DNA of 43,476 bases, from contig NZ_LPUY01000096.1 of NCBI RefSeq assembly GCF_001518015.1, forward strand, positions 1 through 43,476, read 5' to 3'. Position 1 is the first letter of the stretch, and each line of letters starts with the position of its first letter. This document shows positions 32,951 to 41,834 of this stretch, piece after piece. The stretch comes from Tritonibacter horizontis. Lineage in GTDB: Bacteria > Pseudomonadota > Alphaproteobacteria > Rhodobacterales > Rhodobacteraceae. The translations under genes and the position numbers were made by a program. The notes under the pieces are model-generated. The model saw nothing but the letters and a program-made list of their open reading frames with translations. It did no database searches and was not told the origin of the DNA.

Positions 32951-33952
32951 CTATCCCTTCTTCATCTTTCCGGCGAGCTTGACCGCACCGCCCGCATAGC
33001 TCCCGGCACGGGCCGCGCTGGACGATCGGTCGGAGACGCCTTGTCCCTGAAGTCCTGCGTTGAAGCCCCGTCGTATGTCATCTCCGCCCCGGATCGCGGC
33101 ACCGGTATTGCGCCATGCGTTCCCGGGCATCCGCGCGGCATTTGCACCGATCGAGGCGAGGCCGATGTTCGTGGCGGCAAGCCCTTGCGCGAAAGTTGGC
33201 ACGAGCAACATCAGGCCGGCGCCGATCATCATCACCACGACGAACGAAATCGCGTCCCCGAGTGTTTCGACGCTGTCGAGGCTCCCCGGCGCGACGGCGT
33301 TGCCAGTGGCAATGGTAAATCCTGCCATGGCAGCCACGAACAGCGGCACAAAGGAAAAACCGATGGCGAGTTTGACCCAGGCCTCGAACAGCGGCGCGGA
33401 TTGTTTGAACAAGGTGCAGGCCACGGCCACAGGTGCGATAGCGATCAATACCGCCAACATGATCTTGGCAGCCGACAGAACGATGATGGTGATCGTCGCC
33501 ATGGCGGCGGCCACAAGAAACATGACCACGCTGGTCATGGCACCGGCCAGCCAGCCTCCATTCTGGCTGATCGCCTGTCCGACATTCAGGGCTTGGGAGT
33601 AGAGATCGTCGATTCCATCATAAAGGTTCCCAACTGTGCCGCCTGACAGTGAGTTCAGTATCCCCGCGCCGAGCTCCGCCGGGGCATTTGTCAAAGCGTC
33701 ATAGGGGACAGAGAGGTTCGCGAAGGTCAGGAACACGTTCACCAACGCCAAACGCAGACCAAGGGCGACGATCGTTGCACGCGTAAGTTCAACGCTTTGG
33801 ATCAGCAAATTAGCACCAACGAGGATCGTTACTAATACGGACGCTGCTCGCACCACGGGGCGCACAGCTGCAACGGTGTTGTCATAGGTATCAGCTGCGA
33901 CACCTGCCACAGTCGCGTCGACCATGGTCAATACGTCCGCGATGATCGCCAT
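32951..33952 (-). CDS. virB6: VirB6/TrbL polytopic membrane protein
   Basis: A 333-residue protein with at least six hydrophobic segments, for example about 37-55, 62-85, 140-160 and 160-190 (VMFLVAAAMATITIIVLSAA, then MLAVLIAIAPVAVACTLF) and two more before residue 270. The C-terminal 60 residues are Gly/Arg-rich and soluble. VirB6 forms the central inner-membrane part of the channel and contacts the DNA substrate. Its start overlaps the stop of the preceding secreted-protein gene by one base (TAATG), which couples their translation. Typical family length is 290-330 residues. Confidence 0.92.
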   Translation of the reverse strand: MAIIADVLTMVDATVAGVAADTYDNTVAAVRPVVRAASVLVTILVGANLLIQSVELTRATIVALGLRLALVNVFLTFANLSVPYDALTNAPAELGAGILNSLSGGTVGNLYDGIDDLYSQALNVGQAISQNGGWLAGAMTSVVMFLVAAAMATITIIVLSAAKIMLAVLIAIAPVAVACTLFKQSAPLFEAWVKLAIGFSFVPLFVAAMAGFTIATGNAVAPGSLDSVETLGDAISFVVVMMIGAGLMLLVPTFAQGLAATNIGLASIGANAARMPGNAWRNTGAAIRGGDDIRRGFNAGLQGQGVSDRSSSAARAGSYAGGAVKLAGKMKKG

Positions 33953-34440
33953 TACGCGCCACAGCTTTCTTCGCGAAAGGTTGCATACCGTTGATCAATG
34001 ATATTCCAATCAGCGTTTCGATACCGGCGCATGGTATTGAAATCCGCCGCTGTGAGCGCATGCGCAGGCTTGTCGACCCGTTCTGTTGTGAACGCATCGA
34101 GCGACCCGAGATCATAGATGCAGCCGCAGAAGCCATGCGACATTGCAAGCTCTCTCAGGTCGGTGCCGAAGCCCCATCGAACCGCTCCACGGAAAATCTC
34201 GTTGCCGAAAAACTCAGTGTCCGGATAGCTGAAGGTGCAGGTTTGCGGCTTCGGGAACATCAAGAGCCCTCTTGCCTGTACCTCGCGCATGAGATCGAGG
34301 AGGCGCTCTTCCTCCCCATTTTCGGTGGCAGTGACGACCTCCCCGAGCAACGTATCGTCGGGCAGGTCTTGCAAGTCTTCCGCCCAGGCACTGCCTGCTA
34401 GGGCGATGAAAACTGCAAGTGCTTTGAGTGATGTATTCAA
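33952..34440 (-). CDS. Secreted Cys-containing protein between virB5 and virB6
   Basis: A 162-residue protein with a signal peptide of about 20 residues (SLKALAVFIALAGSAWA). The mature part contains four Cys residues (CTF near 68, FCGC near 104-106 and a C-terminal ESCGA), so it may be disulfide-linked in the periplasm. No lipobox is present. The position between virB5 and virB6 is where IncW/IncN plasmids carry the entry-exclusion gene eex, but those are small lipoproteins and I see no sequence match, so this is only an analogy of place. The start lies three bases after the virB5 stop and the stop overlaps virB6 by one base. Function unknown. Confidence 0.8.
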   Translation of the reverse strand: MNTSLKALAVFIALAGSAWAEDLQDLPDDTLLGEVVTATENGEEERLLDLMREVQARGLLMFPKPQTCTFSYPDTEFFGNEIFRGAVRWGFGTDLRELAMSHGFCGCIYDLGSLDAFTTERVDKPAHALTAADFNTMRRYRNADWNIIDQRYATFREESCGA

Positions 34441-34443
34441 GGG

Positions 34444-35253
34444 TCAGTCCTCGGCGCCGGAAAAATCAAAGAAGGAGCGTGTGCGGGCCTGCTCGGCCGC
34501 GAAATCAATGCCGTTTTGACCTTGCGCCAAGCCTTGGGCGGCATTCAGGCGCCACATCTGGCCCAGCATGTAATTCGTCTCTGCGGCCATACGCGTGTTG
34601 AGATCGATCGATTCCTTGAGCGTTTCCTGTTCGCCAATCGCTTCCACCAGCCCATCGATACGCTCGATGCTCTGGGCGGCTTCCTCGTAGGAAATTTGGG
34701 CTTGCCCGATAACCATGGCATTGGCAGCCGCCAGATCGGCTATGGCAGCGCCTTGCGGGTTCCCGGCGTCGTTCAGCTCGGTGAGTTTTTCCGAGGTGAA
34801 CCCCGCACTGGCCATGGTCTCGCGCATGGCATCTGCGGCGCGGCGCTCACCCATGGTGACGTCGCCATCGAGCAGATCGTCCAGCAGGCTGTCAAAATCC
34901 CCGAGTGACAGGTTGTCCATGAAACCCGATAGATCGGTGATCTTCTGGGCGCGGGCACGCAGGTCCTCCACATCGTTGTAGAGGGCTGCGATTTCATTCA
35001 GGCCGGTAATTGAACCCAGGACGTCATCAAGAAGGCCCTGAATATCAGTGAGGCGTTCGATCTGGGTACGCAATTCCTCGATTTGCTGGAGCTGGTTTTC
35101 CGCATCGCGCAGCGCGGCCTGCAGCTGCTCGATATTCTGCGCGAGGTTCGATCCATCGATCACAGGCACACCCTGAGCGAAGGCAGGGGGCGGGTGTGCC
35201 GCCATGAGAGTGCCCGCGACAATAATTGCGGCAATGCGGGTGTCAGCCCTCAT
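34444..35253 (-). CDS. virB5: VirB5-like minor pilus protein
   Basis: A 269-residue secreted helical protein with a signal peptide ending in PPPAFA. The mature N-terminus is QGVPVIDGSNLA (27-38), followed by long amphipathic helices (IEQLQAALRDAENQLQQIEE and later NAMVIGQAQISYEEAAQSIE). This all-helical plan and the position after virB4 are those of VirB5, the adhesin-like protein at the pilus tip. The motif QGVPVIDGSNLA is repeated exactly in the transglycosylase encoded just upstream. The start overlaps that gene by 11 bases. Length is in the usual range of 220-270 residues. Confidence 0.85.
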   Translation of the reverse strand: MRADTRIAAIIVAGTLMAAHPPPAFAQGVPVIDGSNLAQNIEQLQAALRDAENQLQQIEELRTQIERLTDIQGLLDDVLGSITGLNEIAALYNDVEDLRARAQKITDLSGFMDNLSLGDFDSLLDDLLDGDVTMGERRAADAMRETMASAGFTSEKLTELNDAGNPQGAAIADLAAANAMVIGQAQISYEEAAQSIERIDGLVEAIGEQETLKESIDLNTRMAAETNYMLGQMWRLNAAQGLAQGQNGIDFAAEQARTRSFFDFSGAED

Positions 35254-36361
35254 CGGAATACCTCCAGAAAGTGGATTGCTCTAAGTGATCGGCGGCCTCG
35301 GTCAAACCTTGTGCCGCTTCGACTTTCACGTGGGCCGCGCGCAGACGCAGCGTCAGCGCCATGAGCCGCGCCCGTTCAGCAAGCATATAGGTGGAGCGGT
35401 CCAGCGCCTCTTTTGCGTTACGGGGCGGATCTTCACGCAAAAGCGCCGCGATCCTCGTCATGGCCTGATCGATCTGGGTGCCCATGTAGGCGCCATAGCC
35501 GACCGAGGCATCCGCCCAGTTGCCCCAGGCGGCCGAGGCACCATCGAAGCCCGCCAGTGACCCCGTCATGTCGACGCCGGTGATGGTGCCAAGATAGTCG
35601 TTGTAATAGCCGTTGATGCGCCGGACGTAGGTCTGGGTTTCCTCGAAAGGAGGCACACCACCATATTCGAGAACACGGCCGGGGCCTGCATTATAGGCCG
35701 CCAGAGCGTGATCAATCCGACCGAAGCGGTTCAGTTGCGTGAGAATGTAGCGTGCGCCACCGTCCAGGTTTTCCCAAGGATCATACGGGTTCACACCGAG
35801 ATCCGATGCTGTGCCCGGCATCAGCTGGCAAAAACCGCGCGCACCCACGTGGGAGACGGCTGCATTGTTGAAACGACTTTCCTGCTTGATCAGTGACTGA
35901 AACAGGATACGCCATGTCAGTGGCGTCAGACCGGCGGCCGCAACACCGGGATGACCCTCATAGCGCCGCGCCACCGTGATGATCATGCGCTCCACGTCGC
36001 TTGGCTCACCGAAGAGGCGATCGGCATCAGGATGATCTTCCTGGGCTGGGTAAGTCTCTGCAGCGCTCGCCCAGCCGGGCCCACCAGCCTCGAACCCACT
36101 CAGGTCGGTGACACCGGTGGTCTCCGCAAGGAAACGCTCATAGGCTTCAAGCTGCTCTTGATAGATATCCGCTTGTTCCTGGCGGGCGTCGCGCTTCTGG
36201 CCCTGCCGCAAGGCGTCGCGTGCGAGCTCTTCGACGCGAGACACAGCGCGGGCAAGGTTGGAGCCATCGATCACTGGCACGCCCTGCGCGGAGGCAAGCG
36301 AGCCAAGACCCAAGGCCAACGGAATCGCCATTCTAGAAGCTCTGGAAATCACAATGCGCAT
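35243..36361 (-). CDS. Lytic transglycosylase with VirB5-like N-terminus
   Basis: A 372-residue protein from the ATG at 36359-36361, chosen because it gives a proper signal peptide with a basic start (MRIVISRASR...LGSLASA); a start at 36331 is possible and a frame to 36445 runs into virB4-side sequence. After cleavage it begins QGVPVIDGSNLA, identical to the VirB5 start, then a charged coiled coil (40-80). The SLT domain covers about 125-280: catalytic Glu 161 in SLIKQESRFN, GARGFCQLMPGTA, and [15 protein letters not shown] helical tail follows. It would cut peptidoglycan to let the channel pass. It is the second transglycosylase of the operon, beside the VirB1-like one. The fused VirB5-type segment may dock it to the same partner. 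Confidence 0.85.
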   Translation of the reverse strand: MRIVISRASRMAIPLALGLGSLASAQGVPVIDGSNLARAVSRVEELARDALRQGQKRDARQEQADIYQEQLEAYERFLAETTGVTDLSGFEAGGPGWASAAETYPAQEDHPDADRLFGEPSDVERMIITVARRYEGHPGVAAAGLTPLTWRILFQSLIKQESRFNNAAVSHVGARGFCQLMPGTASDLGVNPYDPWENLDGGARYILTQLNRFGRIDHALAAYNAGPGRVLEYGGVPPFEETQTYVRRINGYYNDYLGTITGVDMTGSLAGFDGASAAWGNWADASVGYGAYMGTQIDQAMTRIAALLREDPPRNAKEALDRSTYMLAERARLMALTLRLRAAHVKVEAAQGLTEAADHLEQSTFWRYSDEG

Positions 36362-36500
36362 TCCGTGAAACAAGGTCGGGAGCAGGGGCCGAGAACGCCA
36401 TAACGGGCCGCTCAAAACAGGGCGATCGCACGCCTGTTGATGCACCTTCGCAAGCGCTCAGGACCGTCATGGCGACCAACAGAAAAAATCGTGCTTTCAC
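36333..36500 (-). CDS. virB7: Small lipoprotein at virB7 position
   Basis: A 55-residue protein with a GTG start at 36498-36500 that overlaps the VirB4 stop by four bases (GTGA) and has AAGGA upstream. The first 16 residues, KARFFLLVAMTVLSA, precede Cys 17, giving a lipobox LSAC for lipid attachment at the outer membrane. The short mature tail has two more Cys (SPCFERP and AHCDF). VirB7 is a small outer-membrane lipoprotein that bonds to VirB9; size, lipobox and operon place support the call, though the classical order puts virB7 later, between virB6 and virB8. The stop lies inside the start region of the transglycosylase gene. Confidence 0.7.
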   Translation of the reverse strand: MKARFFLLVAMTVLSACEGASTGVRSPCFERPVMAFSAPAPDLVSRNAHCDFQSF

Positions 36501-38866
36501 ATCATGTCCTTCCAGAATTCTTCTTTCTTGCGCCAATCGGCAGGCGCCTTTTCCTCGCCGGTCTTGCCGCCACCAAGAACAGTAACCAGACCGCCCAAGC
36601 CTGCGAGATCGGTATTGACGAACACGCTGTCGGCGCCGGAACGGATCAATGCCAGCCGCAACCCGGCTGTCGGGCTGGAAAGAAAATCCGCCTCGCGCGC
36701 GTTCAGGCGCAGGATGCTGTAATCCTCCGGATTTGCCCGTGGATTGGGAAACAGGATCTGGGTTGCCACACTTTCCGCGATGATCTGGCCGACCGAACTT
36801 TGGTCCAGATGACCCGGTGTCTGGGTCAACATCATCACCACGCAGTTGCGCTTGCGCATGGTAACCAGCCAGTCATGGAGACGCTTGACGAAGATATCGT
36901 CAGCCAACATCTTCCACGCCTCGTCGATCACAATGATTGTTGGTCTGCGATCCTCGATCACGCGCTCGATACGGCGGAAGAGATAGGCGAGCAGGGCTGA
37001 GCGTTCTGCGTCCTGGTCCAGAAGTTCGGTCATGTCGAGACCAAGGACATCCTCGCCAATGGCTATCGCCTGGGCACTAGGCCTTGAGAAAAGCCAACCG
37101 TACCGGCCGACTTCTGTCCATTCCCGCACGCGGGACACCAGGTCGCCATCATCATCAGTGGAGGCCACGAGACTTGCCAAACCGTCGAAGGTTCTGAGGC
37201 CCGGCTCCGCAGCGGCAATCTGACGAACCGCCTCGTTCAGTGCTGCGGTCTGGACCGTCTCAAATGGACGGTGACGGGCCAGAATGTCGCCGAGCCAATC
37301 TGTCAGCCAGGCGGCCCCCCGCGCATCGGTCTCCGTGGTCATCGGGTTAAAGCCGGTGGGCTGGCCCACCTTGATTTCGCTGTAGCTGCCACCCAAAGCG
37401 CGGATCGCCATCTCCAACCCCTGATCCTTGTCGAAAACGATGACCCGCGCACCCACTCTGCGGGCCTGCGCCATGAGAAAAGCCGTGCCGAGTGTCTTGC
37501 CGGATCCGGTGCGGCCCAGAACAAGCGTGTGCCCGACGCTTGGCTCATCGGTCCGGCGCCCCGGTTCGTGAAAGTTGAACCGGTAGAGGCTGGAGGTCAC
37601 GGTCGGGAAGGCCGTGATCGTCTTGCCCCATGGGCTGGCCTCGGGTCCGCGCCCCGGCCTTGTCTTGTGAAACGCTGCAAGTTCCGCGAAATTGTGCGAC
37701 GAAACGATCCCGTCACGGATCCGGTAGGCCCAGTTTCCCGGCGCTTGCGCGAAATAGAGCGCCTTTGCGGCCCAGGATTCCCTTACCAGAACGGCACCGG
37801 TCTCTTGCCCCGCCCGCCAGATCTCGGAAGCTGCCTGTTCCAGTTCCTCGGCGCTGTCACAGAAAACCTGTACGGAGGCATGGTGTGTCCCAAAGGTCGA
37901 CCGGCCGGATGCCACGGCGTCGGCGGCTTCGATCAATTGCTCTGTCAGGCTGACACCAGCATCCTCGGAGGCACCCCGCTGGCGAAAGGTGCGTTGAATG
38001 CGCTCAACCATCTCATTGGCGCGCCGCGGCGTGAAAGAGTTGGTGATCGTGATGTCATAGGGCAGTTCCAACGCGTCAAGCATGGTTGGCCAGGTGCGAC
38101 TGGGATAGGATTTTATCCCGAAAATCGCGCCGTATCGTGCACTGTCGCCGCTTTCCAGCCGCATGGTTTTGCCTTGAAAGCTGACGTCGAAATTGCTCAT
38201 CGTGTCAGCCAACAGTTGCCCGGGGGCCGCGATGATCTTGCCGTAGCTCTGTCCGTGTACCGCGGCCAACACTGCAAGCCAGTCCCCGCTCGAGACTGTC
38301 AGGCGCGCTGCGCCTGCGTCGGAATACATCGCCATGAGCAGCGTCATGGCCTCTTCCAGGGCAACAATTCGCGTATCGATGTCTTTCCGGAAATCGCGGC
38401 CTCCGCCTAGGGCACCCAGAACCTTCGAGAAGGCCTGCGGCATCGACGGACGCATCAATACTGTCAGCATCAAGGTGCGGGCTTTCAGGTCACGTGCGCG
38501 CAGGCTTCTCTGCCACGCCGCGTCTACCGCATCTGCAAAGGGCATACCGTCAGGCGCAGCAAGGTCCGCGACATCCGGGCGTGATACCTTGTTGATGTGG
38601 AAACCGAAACGCTCGCCCAACTGACTGACGATCCGGGCAAAGCCTTCACTGATCTCATCGATCCGGGTGTCATCGCTGGTGAAGCTGTCGATCCCGCCGA
38701 GCGTGACCGACGCCATCAGATCACCTTGGCGCGTCAGGATGACATTGTCTCGCACCGCAGCGATGTAGGGTAGGTGCCGCCCAAGACGCTCGGCTTTCAA
38801 GACCTTGTCCCCAAGTGCATCCCGAACAGCGTTGCTTGCAATCAACCCCCGAAACTCACGCGACAT
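36497..38866 (-). CDS. virB4: VirB4 ATPase
   Basis: A 789-residue ATPase. The ATG at 38864-38866 is chosen over one at 38896 because GGAGG lies eight bases before it, inside the end of virB3. The N-terminal domain contains VTLGGIDSFTSDDTRIDEIS and the helical part typical of CagE/TrbE/VirB4. GRTGSGKT (451-458) is Walker A; PTIIVIDEAWKML is Walker B, and CVVMMLTQTPGHL the sensor region. VirB4 powers pilus and channel assembly from the cytosolic side and extracts pilin. All motifs are intact. It overlaps virB3 by 11 bases and the lipoprotein gene by four. Confidence 0.96.
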   Translation of the reverse strand: MSREFRGLIASNAVRDALGDKVLKAERLGRHLPYIAAVRDNVILTRQGDLMASVTLGGIDSFTSDDTRIDEISEGFARIVSQLGERFGFHINKVSRPDVADLAAPDGMPFADAVDAAWQRSLRARDLKARTLMLTVLMRPSMPQAFSKVLGALGGGRDFRKDIDTRIVALEEAMTLLMAMYSDAGAARLTVSSGDWLAVLAAVHGQSYGKIIAAPGQLLADTMSNFDVSFQGKTMRLESGDSARYGAIFGIKSYPSRTWPTMLDALELPYDITITNSFTPRRANEMVERIQRTFRQRGASEDAGVSLTEQLIEAADAVASGRSTFGTHHASVQVFCDSAEELEQAASEIWRAGQETGAVLVRESWAAKALYFAQAPGNWAYRIRDGIVSSHNFAELAAFHKTRPGRGPEASPWGKTITAFPTVTSSLYRFNFHEPGRRTDEPSVGHTLVLGRTGSGKTLGTAFLMAQARRVGARVIVFDKDQGLEMAIRALGGSYSEIKVGQPTGFNPMTTETDARGAAWLTDWLGDILARHRPFETVQTAALNEAVRQIAAAEPGLRTFDGLASLVASTDDDGDLVSRVREWTEVGRYGWLFSRPSAQAIAIGEDVLGLDMTELLDQDAERSALLAYLFRRIERVIEDRRPTIIVIDEAWKMLADDIFVKRLHDWLVTMRKRNCVVMMLTQTPGHLDQSSVGQIIAESVATQILFPNPRANPEDYSILRLNAREADFLSSPTAGLRLALIRSGADSVFVNTDLAGLGGLVTVLGGGKTGEEKAPADWRKKEEFWKDMM

Positions 38867-39131
38867 AGAGATCGCCTCCATCGCGGGATCGCACACTCGT
38901 TCGCGGTGTGCGCGACATCACCACGTTCAAAATCTGAAACAGATTTGGATTGCGGTCTGCGACCAGCCAAAGCGGTGGGTAGCCCGCGATGAACACCAGC
39001 AGGAACCGCATGTCGTCAACCAGAATGAAAGGGATCACGGATGCGAAGACCAGCGCCACAAAATATCCGATCGGGAGACCGAATATCCGTGGCGGCTTGG
39101 TAAGCCCCAGAAAGAGTGGTGTGTCGCGCAT
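38856..39131 (-). CDS. virB3: VirB3 inner-membrane protein
   Basis: A 91-residue protein: TPLFLGLTKPPRIFGLPIGY is the VirB3 start, followed by a hydrophobic hairpin (about 20-58). The C-terminus is basic and ends near the VirB4 start. VirB3 is a small inner-membrane partner of VirB4 and is sometimes fused to it; here it is separate but overlaps virB4 by 11 bases, so translation is coupled. The gene starts 23 bases after virB2, a gap that is still within one transcript. Confidence 0.93.
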   Translation of the reverse strand: MRDTPLFLGLTKPPRIFGLPIGYFVALVFASVIPFILVDDMRFLLVFIAGYPPLWLVADRNPNLFQILNVVMSRTPRTSVRSRDGGDLYVA

Positions 39132-39154
39132 GGAGGTCTCTGCGGCCTGTCAGA

Positions 39155-39439
39155 TCAAGGAGCCGCAAAGCCATCGATGATGGTCTCGGCCGAAAAGATC
39201 AGCACCACGCCGACAAACACGGCGACGAAGATCGGCCAGTTGAGACGCCCGAAAAACATCATGACACCGGATCCCACGAGAGCGAGCACACCGAGGCCAC
39301 GACCGATCGGACCCGTCACCGCGTCGATGATGTTATCGATCATGTCAGACACCGGGCTAAGGTCTTGTGCGAGCGCCGGGGCTGCGGCCACTATCAGCAA
39401 CGCGGCCAATGCCGCCCTGGTATAGTCGATGCGTTTCAT
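39155..39439 (-). CDS. virB2: VirB2/TrbC major pilin
   Basis: A 94-residue pre-pilin. A long signal peptide ends at about residue 25 (AAPALAQ). The mature protein has two hydrophobic helices (about 46-64 and 67-88) with a short polar loop (FFGRLNW) between, the plan of VirB2 pilins. It is inserted in the inner membrane and then polymerised to the pilus. Its start overlaps virB1 by four bases. Confidence 0.92.
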   Translation of the reverse strand: MKRIDYTRAALAALLIVAAAPALAQDLSPVSDMIDNIIDAVTGPIGRGLGVLALVGSGVMMFFGRLNWPIFVAVFVGVVLIFSAETIIDGFAAP

Positions 39440-40119
39440 GTCTGGTCTCCGATGGATTGGGCATAGACGGCCATGACCTTGCGGACATGGCCTTGGGTTT
39501 CGCGGTAGGGGGGAATCCCGCCATGGCGCGCCACGGCTTCGGGGCCGGCGTTGTAGGCCGCGAGCGCAAGCTGCGGCGTGCCGAAACGATCAAGTTGTGT
39601 CAGCAAGTAGCGGGCGGATCCATGCAGGTTTTGCTCAGGATCATGCGGATCGACGCCAAGCACGCGTGCAGTGTCCGGCATCAACTGCCCAAGCCCGATT
39701 GCGCCGACATGCGACCGCGCGCCTGGATCAAATGCGCTTTCAATAGCGATGTTGGCGCGAAAGAATGCGAGCCAGTCGCGAGAGGACATCCCGGCCCTGC
39801 GCAGGGCCGGGTGGTCCGCGTAGACCGACCCCACATCAAGGATCATAGTCTCGACTGCAGGGCGGCCCGATGGGACCCGAGGCGGAGAAAGGCGTGGTGA
39901 GTCAAGAGGGACGACCTCAGACCGTGCGACAATGTCGCCTTGCTCGGGTTGGGGTCTTGCAAAGTCGAGAACGCTACTGGTCAGTCGACCAACACGGTCT
40001 GGAGCATCGAGATCGATAACGGATTGTGCATAAGTGGAAGGGCCTGAAAGCCCCCAGAGAACGAGGCTAGCCGCTGGTAGGATACCTTGTCGTCTCAAAC
40101 TCCCACGTGCCTCTCTCAC
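39436..40119 (-). CDS. virB1: VirB1-like lytic transglycosylase
   Basis: A 227-residue secreted SLT-domain protein with a GTG start at 40117-40119 and GAGAAG upstream; a TTG at 40098 is an alternative. The signal peptide runs to about residue 31 (LSGPSTYA). The SLT fold covers 115-220: catalytic Glu 127 in [28 protein letters not shown], and [13 protein letters not shown]. It opens the peptidoglycan for the transfer channel. Its 5' end overlaps the upstream hypothetical gene by 53 bases, which is unusual even for this compact operon, so one of the two starts may be misplaced. Confidence 0.9.
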   Translation of the reverse strand: MREARGSLRRQGILPAASLVLWGLSGPSTYAQSVIDLDAPDRVGRLTSSVLDFARPQPEQGDIVARSEVVPLDSPRLSPPRVPSGRPAVETMILDVGSVYADHPALRRAGMSSRDWLAFFRANIAIESAFDPGARSHVGAIGLGQLMPDTARVLGVDPHDPEQNLHGSARYLLTQLDRFGTPQLALAAYNAGPEAVARHGGIPPYRETQGHVRKVMAVYAQSIGDQT

Positions 40120-40408
40120 CTTCTCGGAGAGGGCAGCTGAATACCTTTGCGTCGAGCTCCAGGCAGAAGCTCATGAGCCCTGCTGCGGTCTTGAAGACGC
40201 GTGGTTTAAGATCCCGGTTGGTCACATAGACCGACCGGTGCACACCGCCTTGACCGTCATTGGAGCAGACGAAAACCGTCCAGCCACCCCTATGCGTGTT
40301 GCCGCCCTTTTCCGGGGCTTCAACGCATTCCACCTCGATCCATGCCCCACCCTCGATCGCCTCTTGCATGTGCGATGTTAGGATCACGGGGTATTTTGTT
40401 CCTGCCAT
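40067..40408 (-). CDS. Hypothetical protein, first gene of the virB operon
   Basis: A 113-residue protein with a strong GGAGG five bases before the ATG. The sequence begins [20 protein letters not shown] and contains [20 protein letters not shown] and [12 protein letters not shown]. It is a mixed beta/alpha protein without signal peptide or membrane segment, so it is cytosolic, and it has three Cys. No family is recognised. As first gene of the operon, overlapping virB1 by 53 bases, it could be a regulator or an assembly factor. The promoter is likely in the 197-base divergent region upstream. Confidence 0.75.
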   Translation of the reverse strand: MAGTKYPVILTSHMQEAIEGGAWIEVECVEAPEKGGNTHRGGWTVFVCSNDGQGGVHRSVYVTNRDLKPRVFKTAAGLMSFCLELDAKVFSCPLREGERGTWEFETTRYPTSG

Positions 40409-40493
40409 TTTGCCTCCGAAGGAAAGAAGTTCCTACGGAAGTAACCTGCTTTTGCACCGCTTCAAACAGTGCATGTCACAAGATATGCGGCGA

Positions 40494-40521
40494 CGTATCT
40501 GAAAACTCTTTAGATGGTCAA
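40494..40521 (-). promoter_or_regulatory. Candidate sigma-70-like promoter of the virB operon
   Basis: On the minus strand TTGACC (40521-40516) and GATACG (40499-40494) are spaced by 16 bases, with the start of the first gene about 85 bases downstream. The -10 match is poor. The neighbouring sequence is AT-rich and includes the 8-base palindrome AGATATCT (40523-40530) and a further AAGATAT copy, possible regulator sites in this divergent region. Prediction by eye only. Confidence 0.35.
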
Positions 40522-40605
40522 TAGATATCTTTTGATTGATTAAGATATTTTTTCAGTGATAGGTCCGACACACGATTCGCCCCCAGATTGTCGGGAGACC
40601 ACCAG

Positions 40606-40875
40606 ATGTCGCGGTTGCTGGCATGTAGCACATTCATCGCCCTAGCGATCCCAGCAAATGCCGAGACGCTGGCGATGGACTGCGTGTTGCCGTTGCGGCC
40701 GGAGCTGGCGGCCTCGCCTGCGCTCCTGAACGAGTACGGCGACGACATCAGAGCCGAGTTCAACACCTACTTCGATGAGGCACAAACCTATCTGAATTGC
40801 CTCGCCGCAGCATCAGCTTCCGCGCAGGCCGAAGTCCGTCTTGTGCTTGACGCTTACCAGGAGATGTTCCAATGA
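40606..40875 (+). CDS. Small secreted protein
   Basis: An 89-residue protein from the ATG at 40606, with GGGAGA seven bases upstream. The signal peptide SRLLACSTFIALAIPANA is cleaved before ETLAMDC. The mature 70 residues are helical and acidic, with two Cys (MDCVLPL and LNCLAAA) that could form a disulfide. It is divergent from the virB operon and 85 bases upstream of another secreted protein, so both may be transfer accessory proteins of the periplasm. No family is recognised. Confidence 0.72.
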   Translation: MSRLLACSTFIALAIPANAETLAMDCVLPLRPELAASPALLNEYGDDIRAEFNTYFDEAQTYLNCLAAASASAQAEVRLVLDAYQEMFQ

Positions 40876-40960
40876 AACGACGCGCAAAATATGTCAGCAA
40901 TTATGACACAATTAACATAAGTCTGATTATACGACAACGCTTTAGCGGCGGCGCTCTGTC

Positions 40961-41614
40961 ATGAGGCGGCTTGTGTCAACTGCCGCGATCATCGCGATCG
41001 GGCTTACACCGCTTGCTGCCAAACCTGCCGCCGCACAAGGCTACCAGATCGATTGTGCGATCCTCCTGTGCCTCGCAGGCGGTTGGCCGCCTTCGGTCCC
41101 TTGTGCCCGGGCGCGCGCGGAGTTTATCCGCCGGATCACGCCCTGGCCAGTCGAACCACCGCTGCAGATCTGGCGTTGTCCAATGCGTGCTGAGTTCGAA
41201 GCGCCGAACCCGGTTGAGCGCCTCTACAGGTTGGCGGGGTTCAATCCGGGTCCAGCAGTCTCCCTGCCCCGAGAGCGAGAAACGCTCCAACTCGCCCAAG
41301 CTGTCGGGCGTGCCGCCGATATCGATGTGACGGACCCTGCTTTTAATTTCATCCGCTCCATAGATGTCTTTCAGGTTACGGCACGTCAGAGGGAGGGCCG
41401 TGACGATTGCAACAGATATGCTTCCGTGCGGCGTGGCACGTATGATCAGGACGGCCAATTTCGGTGGCAAAACAGCTCGATAAGTGCCCTTCCTCCAGCC
41501 TTCCGAGGGGCCGAGCGATACGGCCAGAACTGCCCCGATATCTGGGTCCGTGCTGTGTTCGTCGATTGGGAGGATTTTGAGGGCACCTATGGCTTCGAAC
41601 AAGTCAACTACTGA
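40961..41614 (+). CDS. TrbM-like secreted protein
   Basis: A 217-residue protein with a signal peptide ending KPAAAQ. Right after cleavage it has DCAILLCLAGGWPPSVPCAR, followed by a helix (AEFIRRITPWP) and CPM. This C..LLCL.GG....C pattern is like the start of TrbM/MpfK proteins of conjugation systems, small periplasmic proteins of unclear function. The rest, about 130 residues, is specific: ERETLQLAQAVGRAADIDV, then RDDCNRYASVRRGTYDQDGQ and NCPDIWVRAVFVDWEDFEG. A transfer-related role is supported by the motif and by the place between the virB operon and repC. Assignment by pattern only. Confidence 0.65.
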   Translation: MRRLVSTAAIIAIGLTPLAAKPAAAQGYQIDCAILLCLAGGWPPSVPCARARAEFIRRITPWPVEPPLQIWRCPMRAEFEAPNPVERLYRLAGFNPGPAVSLPRERETLQLAQAVGRAADIDVTDPAFNFIRSIDVFQVTARQREGRDDCNRYASVRRGTYDQDGQFRWQNSSISALPPAFRGAERYGQNCPDIWVRAVFVDWEDFEGTYGFEQVNY

Positions 41615-41692
41615 TCTCAAACAGTCACAGGCAAACGATAAAAAAGAAGAAACCCCCGCAAGGCGGCAACCAAGCGAGGGGCTCAAAGAACA

Positions 41693-41710
41693 ACGGAATT
41701 GGCGTTCCGT
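41693..41710. promoter_or_regulatory. Inverted repeat in the repC leader
   Basis: ACGGAA (41693-41698) and TTCCGT (41705-41710) form a perfect hairpin with a six-base loop, 124 bases before the repC start. A weaker pair, CCCCCGC (41653-41659) and GCGAGGGG (41674-41681), lies just upstream. RepC expression in repABC plasmids is controlled by a small antisense RNA and leader folding; these hairpins could have a similar role, but no antisense promoter was identified. Confidence 0.4.
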
Positions 41711-41834
41711 CAGATCAAATCAAACTGTGATCTCGTTCTAGCAGTCCCGACAGTCAAGGCAATGAAAAAACGTGTCGCTCGCGGGGACACGGATGCCCTG
41801 TTGCAGCCTTGTTCCAATTCACAAGGACTAGACA

